From DAOMOP01 sp035444405 (GTDB lineage Bacteria; Pseudomonadota; Gammaproteobacteria; Burkholderiales; Rhodocyclaceae), in contig DAOMOP010000008.1 in NCBI GenBank assembly GCA_035444405.1, positions 1 to 49,786 of the forward strand: DNA of 49,786 bases, read 5' to 3'. A model generated the notes under the pieces. The model had not been told where the DNA came from, ran no database searches, and saw nothing but the letters and a program-made list of their open reading frames with translations. This document shows positions 1-8,706 of this stretch, in pieces; positions within the stretch are counted from its first letter, which is position 1, and each line of letters opens with the position of its first letter. Position numbers and translations under genes: made by a program.

Positions 1-1010
1 TGATCACGCGCAATCTCACCGGTCAGCTCGGCGGCGAGCCCGGCTATGCGGCCGAAATCGCCCGGCAGGTGGCAGCCGGCGACCTCAGCCGCGAAATCGT
101 GCTGCGCCGCGGCGACCGGGACAGCCTGCTGGCCGCGATGAAGGCGATGGTCGAACGCCTGTCGCACACCATCGGCGAGGTGCGCGGCGCGGCCGACGCG
201 CTGTCGTCGGCCTCGGGCGAAGTCGCCGCCACGTCCCAGGCGCTCGCCCAGAGCGCTTCCGAACAGGCTTCCAGCCTCGAAGAGACTTCGGCTTCGATGG
301 AACAGATGAGCGCGTCGATCGCCCAGAACACCGAGAACGCCAAGGTCACCGACGGCATCGCCAACCAGTCCGCCAAGAACGCGAGCGACGGCGGCACCGC
401 GGTGCGCGCGACGGTCGCGGCGATGAAGTCGATCGCGAGCAAGATCGGCATCATCGACGAGATCGCCTACCAAACCAATCTGCTGGCCCTGAACGCCGCC
501 ATCGAGGCGGCGCGTGCCGGCGAGCACGGCAAGGGCTTCGCGGTGGTGGCGGCCGAAGTACGCAAGCTCGCCGAGCGCAGCCAGGTCGCGGCCGAGGAAA
601 TCGGCGAGTTGGCCGATTCCAGCGTCCAGACTGCCGAGCAGGCCGGGGCACGCCTGGACGAGATGGTGCCCTCGATCAACAAGACCGCCGAGCTCGTGCA
701 GGAGATCACCGCCGCCTCCGAGGAACAGGCGGCCGGCGCGTCTCAGATCAACACCGCCATGGCGCAATTGAGCGAGACCACCCAGCAGAACGCCTCGGCC
801 TCCGAGGAGCTCTGGAGCACCGCCGAAGAGATGAACGGACAGGCCGAACAGCTGCAGCAGCTGATGGCCGTGTTCAAGCTAACCGACGGCACCGGTAAGC
901 GCCCGGCCACCCCCCGGACCGAATCTTCCCGCACTCGGCCGGCCAACGCCAAGCCGGCATTGGCGAAATCGGCGCCGGCGCTGGCAACGCCCGAATACGT
1001 GGCCTTCTAG
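1..1010 (+). CDS. Methyl-accepting chemotaxis protein, C-terminal part
   Basis: The reading frame is already open at base 3, so the gene starts outside the window; 335 residues are visible. The first 25 or so look like the end of a HAMP-type linker (AAGDLSREI). The rest is one long alpha-helical signalling domain containing the conserved hairpin tip (IDEIAYQTNLLALNAAIEAA, then GKGFAVVAAEVRKLAERSQ), which binds CheA and CheW. The tail is Ala/Pro/Thr-rich and has no CheR-tethering pentapeptide. Ligand-binding and membrane segments, if present, lie upstream. The gene heads the che operon; the stop codon is 9 bp before cheW. Confidence 0.95.
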   Translation, partial: ITRNLTGQLGGEPGYAAEIARQVAAGDLSREIVLRRGDRDSLLAAMKAMVERLSHTIGEVRGAADALSSASGEVAATSQALAQSASEQASSLEETSASMEQMSASIAQNTENAKVTDGIANQSAKNASDGGTAVRATVAAMKSIASKIGIIDEIAYQTNLLALNAAIEAARAGEHGKGFAVVAAEVRKLAERSQVAAEEIGELADSSVQTAEQAGARLDEMVPSINKTAELVQEITAASEEQAAGASQINTAMAQLSETTQQNASASEELWSTAEEMNGQAEQLQQLMAVFKLTDGTGKRPATPRTESSRTRPANAKPALAKSAPALATPEYVAF

Positions 1011-1019
1011 GAGTCGGAG

Positions 1020-1586
1020 ATGGAAACGGCAATGCAGACCATGAGCGCGGCCGCCCTGACCGACCTGCGCCAGCGCGGTGCAGACGCCGCCGCACGCCTT
1101 TACCTGCAATTCACGCTGACCGACGAGGCCTTTGCCATCGACATCCTGCAGATCCGCGAGATCATCGAGTATGGGCAGGTCACCCAGGTGCCGATGATGC
1201 CTGCGACCGTGCGCGGCGTGATCAATCTGCGCGGCGCGGTGGTGCCGGTGGTGGACCTCGCGGCCCGCTTCGGCCGGGCACCGACCAGCGTGGCGCGGCG
1301 CACCTGCATCGTCATCGTCGAAGTGCCGCCAGTGCTGGAAGGCGAGCCGCCCCAGGTGCTGGGTGTCGTGGTCGATGCGGTCAATGAAGTGCTGGAAATC
1401 CCCGCGGCCGACATCGAGCCGCCGCCCAGCTTCGGAGCGCGATTGCGCAGCGACTTCGTCGCCGGCATGGGCCGCGTGGGGGGTCACTTCATCATCATCC
1501 TCGACCTGCCCCGGGCGCTGGCCCTGGACGAGCTGGCACGCCTGACGGAGCTTGCCGACCCGCTGGGGACGGCTGGACAGGACTGA
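1020..1586 (+). CDS. cheW: CheW-type chemotaxis coupling protein
   Basis: A protein of 188 aa that couples chemoreceptors to CheA. After a ~25-residue leader comes a full CheW fold: LYLQFTLTDEAFAIDILQI, then IREII, then MPATVRGVINLRGAVVPVVD, all typical of CheW. The C-terminus (HFIIILDLPRAL) gives the last strand. The ATG is preceded by AGGAGTCGGAG. The gene lies between the MCP and the CheY-like regulator, as in many betaproteobacterial che operons. It could equally be called a CheV-less CheW paralogue; the family call is firm. Confidence 0.95.
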   Translation: METAMQTMSAAALTDLRQRGADAAARLYLQFTLTDEAFAIDILQIREIIEYGQVTQVPMMPATVRGVINLRGAVVPVVDLAARFGRAPTSVARRTCIVIVEVPPVLEGEPPQVLGVVVDAVNEVLEIPAADIEPPPSFGARLRSDFVAGMGRVGGHFIIILDLPRALALDELARLTELADPLGTAGQD

Positions 1587-1616
1587 CGGACATGGCAATT
1601 TCCACCTCGCATCATA

Positions 1617-1663
1617 AAGACCGCCATGCGCGCAGCCCTTTCCAGGAGCCGCTTTGCGGTCTT
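1617..1663 (+). other. Inverted repeat between cheW and cheY
   Basis: AAGACCGC (1617-1624) and GCGGTCTT (1656-1663) are perfect 8-bp arms separated by 31 nt in the only sizeable gap of the first half of the che operon. It could be a weak attenuator or an RNA processing hairpin; no T-tract follows, so a strong intrinsic terminator is unlikely. Confidence 0.35.
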
Positions 1664-1698
1664 CGTTAAGCCATTCGACTCGACAGACGGAGATTCCC

Positions 1699-2064
1699 AT
1701 GTCCAAGACCATCATGATCGTCGATGACTCGGCGTCGCTGCGCCAGGTCGTCAGCATGGCCCTGAAGGGCGCCGGCTACGAAGTGATCGAGGCCTGCGAT
1801 GGCAGGGATGCCCTTGCGAAGCTCACCGGCCAGCGGGTGCATCTGATCATTTCCGACGTCAACATGCCCAACCTCGACGGCATCGGCTTCGTGCGCGAGC
1901 TGAAGAAGAACGCCAGCTACAAGTTCACCCCGGTCATCATGCTCACCACCGAGGCGCAAGAGGGCAAGAAGCAGGAAGGCCAGGCCGCGGGAGCCAAGGC
2001 GTGGATCGTGAAACCCTTCCAGCCGGCGCAGATGCTCAACGCCGTCGCCAAGCTGGTCATGTAG
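1699..2064 (+). CDS. cheY: CheY-like single-domain response regulator
   Basis: A 121-aa stand-alone receiver domain. The acidic pair D9-D10, phosphoacceptor D53 (ISDVNMPNLDG), the switch threonine at 83-84 (MLTTEA) and K105 (VKPFQP) are all present, so it should be phosphorylatable by the CheA downstream. An ATG 45 bp upstream is in frame, but the ATG at 1699 follows a GGAG-type site and starts exactly at the conserved first strand (KTIMIVDDS). It may act on the flagellar motor, or as a phosphate sink if another CheY exists elsewhere. Confidence 0.93.
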   Translation: MSKTIMIVDDSASLRQVVSMALKGAGYEVIEACDGRDALAKLTGQRVHLIISDVNMPNLDGIGFVRELKKNASYKFTPVIMLTTEAQEGKKQEGQAAGAKAWIVKPFQPAQMLNAVAKLVM

Positions 2065-2072
2065 GGGGCGCC

Positions 2073-2390
2073 ATGAGCTTTCGCATCGTGGATTCCCGAG
2101 GCGGGGCCATGCAGGCCCTGCTCGACGGCGAGCTGAGCATCTACACCGTCGCCGCGCTGAAGGGCGACATCGAAGCCCTTGGCCCCGGCCCGATCGACAT
2201 CGATCTGTCCGGCGTCACCGACGTCGACACCGCTGGCCTGCAGTGGATGCTGATGGCCAAGCGCCTGGCCGGCCGCAGCGTGCGCTTCGTCCACCATTCG
2301 GCGGCGGTCCTGCAGATGCTCGACCATGCCAACCTCGCCGGCCCCCTCGGCGACCCGCTGGTACTCCCCCACGATCCGCTCGAGCGCTGA
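2073..2390 (+). CDS. STAS-domain protein of the chemotaxis operon
   Basis: A 105-aa protein of the SpoIIAA/STAS fold. The diagnostic segment is DIDLSGVTDVDTAGLQWML, where the serine or threonine of anti-sigma-antagonist-like proteins normally sits just ahead of AGLQ. It lies 8 bp after the cheY stop and 10 bp before cheA. STAS proteins in this slot occur in other proteobacterial che operons, but their role there is little known. The conserved phosphorylatable position is T74 (VDTAG). Confidence 0.88.
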   Translation: MSFRIVDSRGGAMQALLDGELSIYTVAALKGDIEALGPGPIDIDLSGVTDVDTAGLQWMLMAKRLAGRSVRFVHHSAAVLQMLDHANLAGPLGDPLVLPHDPLER

Positions 2391-2400
2391 AGGAAAGGCC

Positions 2401-4554
2401 GTGAATCTCGATCAAGCCCTGGGCACTTTCTTCGACGAGTGCCGCGAGCTGCTGGCACAGATGGAAGCCATTCTGCTCGCCGCCGAAAGCGACGAACTGG
2501 CGCCCGACGACCTCCACGCCCTGTTCCGCTGCGCCCACACCATCAAGGGCTCGGCCGGCCTGTTCGCGCTCGATGCCGTGGTGCAGTTCACCCACGGCGT
2601 CGAGAGCGTCCTCGACCGCTTGCGCAATGGCGAGATCGCGTTCGACGCGCCGCTCACCGCGCTCCTGCTCGAGTGCAAGGATCATATCGGCAGCCTCGTG
2701 GCGGCGCCCGCGGGCGACACGGCCGCGCTGGCCGCCGCCGGCGCCGAGCTCGAGCGCCGCTTGCACGGCTGGCTGCGGCCGATCGCAGCCCCGGCGCACG
2801 CCATCGCGATACCACCGCCCGACGAAGCGATCCGCACCGACGGCGGCGGGCCGGTGGGCGGTGCCGATCACTGGCACCTGTCCCTGCGCTTCGGCGCCGA
2901 CGTGCTCCGGAACGGCATGGAGCCGTTGTCGTTCATCCGCTACCTCGGCGCGTGCGGCGAGATCGTGCATCTCGAGACCCTGACCGAGGCGCTGCCCGAG
3001 TGGACCGGCTACGATCCGGAATGCTGCTATCTGGGCTTCGAGATCGACCTGAAGAGCGCCGCGAGCAAGGCCGAAATCGAGGCCGTCTTCGATTTCGTGC
3101 GCGACGACGCCACCATCCGCATCCTGCCGCCGCACAGCAGGATCGACGAATTCATCGCGCTCATCGAAGCCCTGCCGGAAGACACCGCCCGCCTCGGCGA
3201 GATCCTGGTCGCCGGCGGCACCCTAACCCGCCGCGAGCTCGACCTCGCGCTGGCCGCCCAGCACACCGCCCGCGCCCGCGAGACGCCGCAGGTCGATCCG
3301 ATCGGCGAGATGCTGATCGACGCCGGCATGGTCCATGCCGCGGTGGTGGACGCTGCGCTGGGCAAGCAAAAGCGCGGCGAGGAACGCAGGGCGCGCGAGG
3401 CCCTCAGCGTCAAGGTGCCCTCGGAGCGCCTCGATCGGCTCATCGATCTGGTCGGCGAGCTGGTCATCGCCGGCGCTGGCACCCACCTGTTGGCGGGCCG
3501 CGCCGGCCAGCCGGAACTGACGGAATCGGCCGCAAATCTGCTGCGCCTGGTGGAGGAGATCCGCGATGCCACCCTGAAGCTGCGCATGGTACCGATCGGC
3601 GAGGTCTTTTCGCGCTTTCCGCGCGTGGTGCGTGATGTGGCCCGGGATCTGGGCAAGGACATCGAACTGAAGATCAGCGGCGCCGACACCGAGCTCGACA
3701 AGTCCATGGTCGAAAAAATCGGCGACCCCCTGATGCACTTGGTCAGGAACGCGATGGACCACGGCATCGAAGTGCCGTCCGTCCGCATCGAGGCCGGCAA
3801 GCCGCCGACCGGAACGCTGCGGCTCAACGCCTGCCACGCCTCGGGCAACATCGTCATCGAGGTCGGCGACGACGGCGGCGGCCTCGATTGCGACCGCATC
3901 CTCGCCAAGGCCCGCCAGCGCGGCCTAGTCGCCGCCGATCAGAACCTGTCGCGCCGCGAGATCTTCCACCTCATCCTCGAACCCGGCTTTTCCACCGCCG
4001 AACAGGTGACGAACCTGTCGGGCCGCGGCGTCGGCATGGACGTGGTCAAGCGCAGCATCGAAGCGCTGCGCGGCTGCCTCGACATTGACAGCGAGCCGGG
4101 GCGGGGCACCACCATGCGCATCTGCCTGCCCTTGACGCTGGCCATCATCGACGGTTTCCAGGTGGCGCTGGGCAACTCCACCTACGTCATACCGCTGGAC
4201 ATGGTGGTGGAGTGCATCGAGTTGCCGCCCGATGCGCGCGCCGATTACCTCAGCCTGCGCGGCGAGGTGCTGCCGCTGATCCGTCTCGGCAAGTTGTTCG
4301 GAGCACGACGGCAGGCGGCACGCCAAAGCGTGGTGGTGGTGCGCGCAAACCACCACAAGGCCGGACTGGTCGTGGATGGCCTGCTGGGCGAGAACCAGAC
4401 CGTGATCAAGCCCCTGAACCGCCTCTTCGAACATCTGCACGGCATCTCCGGCTACACCATTCTCGGCTCCGGCGATGTGGCGCTGATCCTCGACGTACCC
4501 GAGCTCGTGAACCACGCCATTGCCCTCGAAAAGCGGGCCCTGGCCGCACCATGA
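2401..4554 (+). CDS. cheA: Chemotaxis histidine kinase CheA
   Basis: A 717-aa kinase read from a GTG start at 2401, which follows GAAGGAAAGGCC. Domains in order: HPt with phosphorylated H46 (CAHTIKGSAG); a middle region (about 160-250) like a P2/CheY-binding domain; two short helical repeats with GEILVAGGTL and GEMLIDAGMV (about 265-320); the dimerisation helices (LDRLIDLVGELVIA, about 345); HATPase with N-box LMHLVRNAMDHG and glycine boxes VGDDGGG and GRGVGMD; then a C-terminal CheW-like domain from about 590. All catalytic motifs are intact. The paired GEIL/GEML repeats are not part of textbook CheA. Confidence 0.96.
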   Translation: MNLDQALGTFFDECRELLAQMEAILLAAESDELAPDDLHALFRCAHTIKGSAGLFALDAVVQFTHGVESVLDRLRNGEIAFDAPLTALLLECKDHIGSLVAAPAGDTAALAAAGAELERRLHGWLRPIAAPAHAIAIPPPDEAIRTDGGGPVGGADHWHLSLRFGADVLRNGMEPLSFIRYLGACGEIVHLETLTEALPEWTGYDPECCYLGFEIDLKSAASKAEIEAVFDFVRDDATIRILPPHSRIDEFIALIEALPEDTARLGEILVAGGTLTRRELDLALAAQHTARARETPQVDPIGEMLIDAGMVHAAVVDAALGKQKRGEERRAREALSVKVPSERLDRLIDLVGELVIAGAGTHLLAGRAGQPELTESAANLLRLVEEIRDATLKLRMVPIGEVFSRFPRVVRDVARDLGKDIELKISGADTELDKSMVEKIGDPLMHLVRNAMDHGIEVPSVRIEAGKPPTGTLRLNACHASGNIVIEVGDDGGGLDCDRILAKARQRGLVAADQNLSRREIFHLILEPGFSTAEQVTNLSGRGVGMDVVKRSIEALRGCLDIDSEPGRGTTMRICLPLTLAIIDGFQVALGNSTYVIPLDMVVECIELPPDARADYLSLRGEVLPLIRLGKLFGARRQAARQSVVVVRANHHKAGLVVDGLLGENQTVIKPLNRLFEHLHGISGYTILGSGDVALILDVPELVNHAIALEKRALAAP

Positions 4555-4713
4555 ATCCTCGCAGGCACCAGGCGGCTCGGCGCGGCATCATCGATCCCGA
4601 GCGGCTCCGACTGCGTACCTCGACAAACGAGCGGCGCCGCCGACACACGTCGGTCGCGCCGCAGACCGCCCGGGCGAACGGACCGACCGCCGCCCGGCAA
4701 GCCGGATGCATCG

Positions 4714-6477
4714 ATGCGTAGAACAACAACACCAAAGCCCCACGGAAGCCATTACCCGGACTGCGGCTCCGCGAAGGCGTGCCCGCGATTCGCCGAGTGG
4801 CCACTCCCGGACACCACCGAGGCGCTGGTCGTGACCGACGCAGACTGGAAGATTCTGCACGTCAACCCCGCCTTTACCCGCCTCACCGGCTACGGCGAGC
4901 TGGAAACCCGCGGGCGCACGCCCCCGTTCTTCCTGTCCGGCGAGCGCAAATCAAGCCTTGTGTCGACCATCGGCTCCGAGGTGGCCGCCAGCGGCGCCTG
5001 GTCCGGCGAGATCTTCGGTCGACGCCGCGACGGCAGCGTCTACCCGGGGCGGCTCGCCGTCAATGCGGTGGCCGATGCCGCCGGCTCGCTGACCGGCTTT
5101 CTGCTCATCCACAGTGATCTCTCGCGCAGCCAGTCGGACGCGGAGCTGATTCACCACCTTTCCCACCATGACCCGCTGACCGGGCTGCCCAATTGGGACC
5201 GACTGCGCACGCTGCTGCGCGAAACCCTCGCCACGGCCGGCGCGGAGCGCGAAGTGGCGGTGGTGCTGGTGGACCTGGACCGCTTCCGCACCATCAACGA
5301 GGGGCTCGGCCATCACATCGGCGACTACATCCTGCAGGCGCTGGCCGAACGCGTGGTCCGCCACGCCGGTCCCGAAGCCGTGGTGGCGCGGCGCGGCAGC
5401 GATTCATTCTGCATCGTGCGCCCGCACCCGTGCGCCCGGGAGCTTGCGGCCTCCTTCGTGCCGGCGCTGCTGGCGGCGCTTGCCGAGCCGCTGCAATTGT
5501 TCGGTCACGAATACGGGCTCACGGCCAGTGCCGGAATCAGCCTTTACCCGCTTGACGGGAGCTGCACCACCAGCCTGTTGCGCTATGCCGAAGTGGCCAT
5601 CGCTCATGCGAAACGGGCGGGCCGCAACAATTTTCAATTCTTCGTGCCGGCCATGAAAGCGGTCATCGAGGAACGCTTGACCCTGGAAAACGGCCTGCGC
5701 CACGCACTCGAAAGGCACGAACTGCTGCTCCACTACCAGCCCCTCTTCGATCTCGCGAGTGGCCGTGTCGCCGGCGTCGAAGCGCTGGTGCGTTGGCAAC
5801 ATCCGGAGCTCGGATTGATCCAACCCGGCCAGTTCATCCCGCTGGCCGAGGAAACCGGCTGGATCATCGCGATCGGCGACTGGGTTCTGCACCAGGCCTG
5901 CCAGCAGGGCCGGCGATGGCATCTGGCGGGCCATCGCCGGCTGCAAGTGGCGGTGAATGTGTCGCCGCTGCAGTTTCGACAACACCACTTTACCGCTCGG
6001 GTAGCCGCCATCCTGGCTGAAACCGGCTTCGATCCGGCCTGTCTGGACCTCGAGATCACCGAAGGCACGATCATGCAGGAGCCCGACCGTGCCGCCGCCA
6101 TCCTGCGCCGATTGAAGCATCACCGCATCCGTATCGCGGTAGACGATTTCGGCACCGGCTATTCCTCCCTCGCCTACCTCAAGCATTATCCCATCGACCG
6201 TCTCAAGATCGATCGCAGCTTCGTCACCGATTGCCATATGAGCCCGCAGGACGCAGCCATCGTCGATACCGTCATCGGTCTGGCGCGCAACCTCGGGCTC
6301 GAGGTGATCGCCGAAGGCGTGGAAAATGATGCGCAGTTGCGATTCCTCCAACACCGTCGATGCGATCTGGTGCAGGGTTACCTGTTCAGCCGCCCCGCCC
6401 CGGCCGCGGAGATCGAAGCGATGCTGGCCAAGGGCTGGTCCATGCCGGCGCTGAGCACAGCGGAGCTCCCGCGATGA
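4714..6477 (+). CDS. PAS-GGDEF-EAL cyclic-di-GMP protein (degenerate GGDEF)
   Basis: 587 aa. A PAS domain (about 30-135; VTDADWKILHVNPAFTRLTG) is followed by a GGDEF-fold domain (HHDPLTGLPNWDRL, VDLDRF) whose signature loop reads RRGSDSF instead of GGDEF, so cyclase activity should be lost. The EAL domain looks complete: VEALVRWQHP, VNVSPLQF, LDLEITEG, VDDFGTGYSSL, LKIDRSFV and EVIAEGVE. The expected net activity is c-di-GMP hydrolysis, linking the che array to second-messenger signalling. The start is uncertain because no clear ribosome site precedes 4714; its stop overlaps the cheR start (ATGA). Confidence 0.93.
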   Translation: MRRTTTPKPHGSHYPDCGSAKACPRFAEWPLPDTTEALVVTDADWKILHVNPAFTRLTGYGELETRGRTPPFFLSGERKSSLVSTIGSEVAASGAWSGEIFGRRRDGSVYPGRLAVNAVADAAGSLTGFLLIHSDLSRSQSDAELIHHLSHHDPLTGLPNWDRLRTLLRETLATAGAEREVAVVLVDLDRFRTINEGLGHHIGDYILQALAERVVRHAGPEAVVARRGSDSFCIVRPHPCARELAASFVPALLAALAEPLQLFGHEYGLTASAGISLYPLDGSCTTSLLRYAEVAIAHAKRAGRNNFQFFVPAMKAVIEERLTLENGLRHALERHELLLHYQPLFDLASGRVAGVEALVRWQHPELGLIQPGQFIPLAEETGWIIAIGDWVLHQACQQGRRWHLAGHRRLQVAVNVSPLQFRQHHFTARVAAILAETGFDPACLDLEITEGTIMQEPDRAAAILRRLKHHRIRIAVDDFGTGYSSLAYLKHYPIDRLKIDRSFVTDCHMSPQDAAIVDTVIGLARNLGLEVIAEGVENDAQLRFLQHRRCDLVQGYLFSRPAPAAEIEAMLAKGWSMPALSTAELPR

Positions 6478-7292
6478 ACGGCCTGCACTTGAGCGATCGG
6501 GAATTCGCACTCTTCCAGACACTGATGCACGACATGACCGGGGTGTATCTGGCGCCAACCAAGAAACCCATGGTGTTCAGCCGGCTGTCGCGGCGCCTGC
6601 ATCTGCTGGAACTCGGCAGCTTCGAGGCCTACTACCGCCGCATCGCCGGCGGCGACACCGAGGAATTGCAGTGCGCCGTGGATCTGCTCACCACCCACGA
6701 GACCTACTTCTTTCGTGAACCCAAGCATTTCGACTACCTGGCCGAACATGTCCTGCCCCACGCCCGCCCGCGCCAGCCCCTGCGCGTCTGGAGCGCCGCC
6801 TGCTCGAGCGGCGAGGAAGCGTACAGCGCCGCGATGGTGCTGATGGACAAGCTGGGGGCGTCGGCCCCGTGGGAGGTGGTCGGCACCGACATCAGCCAGG
6901 CGGTGCTGGCGCGGGCGCGCGGCGGCATCTATGGCATGGAACGCCTCCACGGCCTGCCGAAGGATTACCTGCGCCGCTTCTGCCTGCGCGGCATCGGCGA
7001 CAAAGCCGGCACCCTGCTCGTGGAGCCCGGCCTGCGCACCCGGGTGCGTTTCGCGCACGCCAACCTGAAGGGCGACCTCAAAGGCCTTGGCGAATTCGAC
7101 GTCGTCTTCCTGCGCAACGTCCTCATCTACTTCGCCCCGCCCACCAAGCGCAACGTCGTGCGGCGGGTACTGCAGCAGCTCAAACCCGGCGGCTGGTTCT
7201 TCATCGGCCATTCGGAGAGCCTCAACGGCCTCGACATGCCGTTGAAACCCGTGCAGCCGGCCGTCTATCGCAGACTGCAGGAGACCACCTGA
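6474..7292 (+). CDS. cheR: Chemotaxis protein methyltransferase CheR
   Basis: A 272-aa SAM-dependent methyltransferase that methylates receptor glutamates. An N-terminal helical domain (about 1-75) precedes TTHETYFFREPKHFDYL and the SAM-binding segment RVWSAACSSGEEAYSAAM; VGTDIS and VFLRNVLIYF complete the CheR signature. The ATG at 6474 overlaps the previous stop codon, so translation is probably coupled. It has no TPR tail. Confidence 0.96.
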   Translation: MNGLHLSDREFALFQTLMHDMTGVYLAPTKKPMVFSRLSRRLHLLELGSFEAYYRRIAGGDTEELQCAVDLLTTHETYFFREPKHFDYLAEHVLPHARPRQPLRVWSAACSSGEEAYSAAMVLMDKLGASAPWEVVGTDISQAVLARARGGIYGMERLHGLPKDYLRRFCLRGIGDKAGTLLVEPGLRTRVRFAHANLKGDLKGLGEFDVVFLRNVLIYFAPPTKRNVVRRVLQQLKPGGWFFIGHSESLNGLDMPLKPVQPAVYRRLQETT

Positions 7293-7366
7293 GTGCGGGA
7301 TCGTCGCAAAACGGCTGGTGCGCCCCGTCCCGCGGGTCGGGCCACGTCCAGATCGAGGCAAACGAC

Positions 7367-8449
7367 ATGAGCAAGGAGATCCGTGTCCTGATCGTCGATG
7401 ACTCGGCGGTGGTGCGCCAGGTGATGACCGCGATCCTCGGCAGCGCGCCCGGCATCCGCGTCATCGGCACCGCCGCCGACCCGATCTTTGCCCTCGAGCG
7501 CATGCGTCGCGAGTGGCCGGACGTCATCACGCTGGATGTCGAGATGCCGCGCATGGACGGCATCACGTTCCTGAAAAAACTCATGGCCGAACGGCCCACC
7601 CCGGTCGTGATCTGCTCCTCGCTGACCCGGGTAGGGGCCGAAACCAGTATGCAGGCCCTGGCGGCGGGAGCGGTGGCGATCATCGCCAAGCCCGCCCTGG
7701 GCGTGAAGTCCTATCTCCACGATGCAGCGGCCGACGTGGCCGCCGCCGTGCGCGCTGCCGCCCGCGCCAACCTCGACGCCCTGGCCGGCGCCCGACGGCC
7801 GATCGCGCCGAAGCTATCGGCCGACGCCGTCCTGCCCCCACCCGGCAGCCAGGCGATGGCCCGAACCACCGAACGCCTCGTCGCCATCGGCACCTCCACC
7901 GGGGGCACCCAGGCGCTGGAGACCCTGCTCACCGCCCTGCCGCGCGTCAGCCCCGGCCTGGTCATCGTCCAGCACATGCCGGAAAAATTCACCGCGTCCT
8001 TCGCCGCGCGCCTGAATGCGCTGTGCGAAATCGAAGTCCTCGAAGCCCGGGACGGCCAGCGCATCCTCCCCGGCCGCGCCCTCATCGCGCCCGGCGGCAG
8101 GCACATGCTGGTCAAGCGCAATGGTGCCCAGTACCTGGTGGAGGTGCGGGACGGCCCGCTGGTGAACCGGCACCGGCCGTCGGTCGACGTGCTTTTCCGC
8201 TCGGTGGCCCGGTACGCGGGCAAGAACGCGCTCGGGCTAATCATGACTGGCATGGGCGACGACGGCGCCCGGGGCCTGAAGGAGATGCACGCGGCCGGCG
8301 CCTGGACCCTGGCCCAGGACGAGGCATCCTGCGTCGTCTATGGCATGCCCAGGGAGGCGGTCAAGCTCGGCGCCGTCGATCGCAGCCTGCCCCTGACGGC
8401 GCTGGCCGGCGCGCTGCTGGCGGGACCGCCGACGAGAAACGGCGGTTGA
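7367..8449 (+). CDS. cheB: Chemotaxis protein-glutamate methylesterase CheB
   Basis: 360 aa. The N-terminal receiver has D11-D12, phosphoacceptor D57 (LDVEMPRMDG) and the lysine in KPALG. A linker of about 35 residues leads to the esterase, with catalytic S177 (IGTSTGG), H203 (QHMPEKF) and D299 (GMGDDGA). It removes methyl groups from receptors and is activated by CheA phosphorylation. It begins 74 bp after cheR and closes the operon; an inverted repeat starts at its stop codon. Confidence 0.96.
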   Translation: MSKEIRVLIVDDSAVVRQVMTAILGSAPGIRVIGTAADPIFALERMRREWPDVITLDVEMPRMDGITFLKKLMAERPTPVVICSSLTRVGAETSMQALAAGAVAIIAKPALGVKSYLHDAAADVAAAVRAAARANLDALAGARRPIAPKLSADAVLPPPGSQAMARTTERLVAIGTSTGGTQALETLLTALPRVSPGLVIVQHMPEKFTASFAARLNALCEIEVLEARDGQRILPGRALIAPGGRHMLVKRNGAQYLVEVRDGPLVNRHRPSVDVLFRSVARYAGKNALGLIMTGMGDDGARGLKEMHAAGAWTLAQDEASCVVYGMPREAVKLGAVDRSLPLTALAGALLAGPPTRNGG

Positions 8450-8497
8450 CGGGCATGACTTCGAGAAGACACGCCGAAGCATGAAAGTCATGCCCGT
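8449..8497 (+). terminator. Long hairpin at the end of the che operon
   Basis: ACGGGCATGACTT (8449-8461) is perfectly complementary to AAGTCATGCCCGT (8485-8497), with a 23-nt loop, and begins at the last base of the cheB stop codon. The position fits an operon-end structure. No U-tract follows, so it may protect the 3' end or act with Rho rather than as a classical terminator. Confidence 0.55.
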
Positions 8498-8621
8498 TCC
8501 CCTCTCCCCCAACCCCCGCTCCGCACCCCACGGGCTGGTTTGCACACCGGCCCGGCTACGGCGGCGCAAAGCATGCTTTGCAAAAACCCCGCCTTCGCCC
8601 CACGAGTGGGAGAGGGGAGCG
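8495..8621. repeat. Palindromic intergenic element (MITE/REP-like)
   Basis: A 127-bp non-coding segment bounded by imperfect 16-bp inverted repeats (8495-8510 and 8606-8621, 14 of 16 matched; core CCCCTCTCCC/GGGAGAGGGG). It contains a perfect 16-bp palindrome GCAAAGCATGCTTTGC at 8566-8581. Dispersed elements with such CCCCTCTCCC/GGGAGAGGGG ends are familiar between genes in GC-rich proteobacteria. Only one copy was noticed in this window. Confidence 0.5.
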
Positions 8622-8706
8622 TCGTGAGTCGCTACGGCGACTTTCAGTTTAAGGAGGGCAGCAGGAATGGATCGACGGACGGGCCATCGGATCTCGCGAG
8701 GCGCCG

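Noticed and set aside
4551..4721. A 56-aa open frame beginning with an ATGA overlap at the cheA stop
   Set aside because: It is extremely Arg-rich, lacks any hydrophobic core and looks like off-frame GC-rich DNA; the ATGA overlap alone is weak support.
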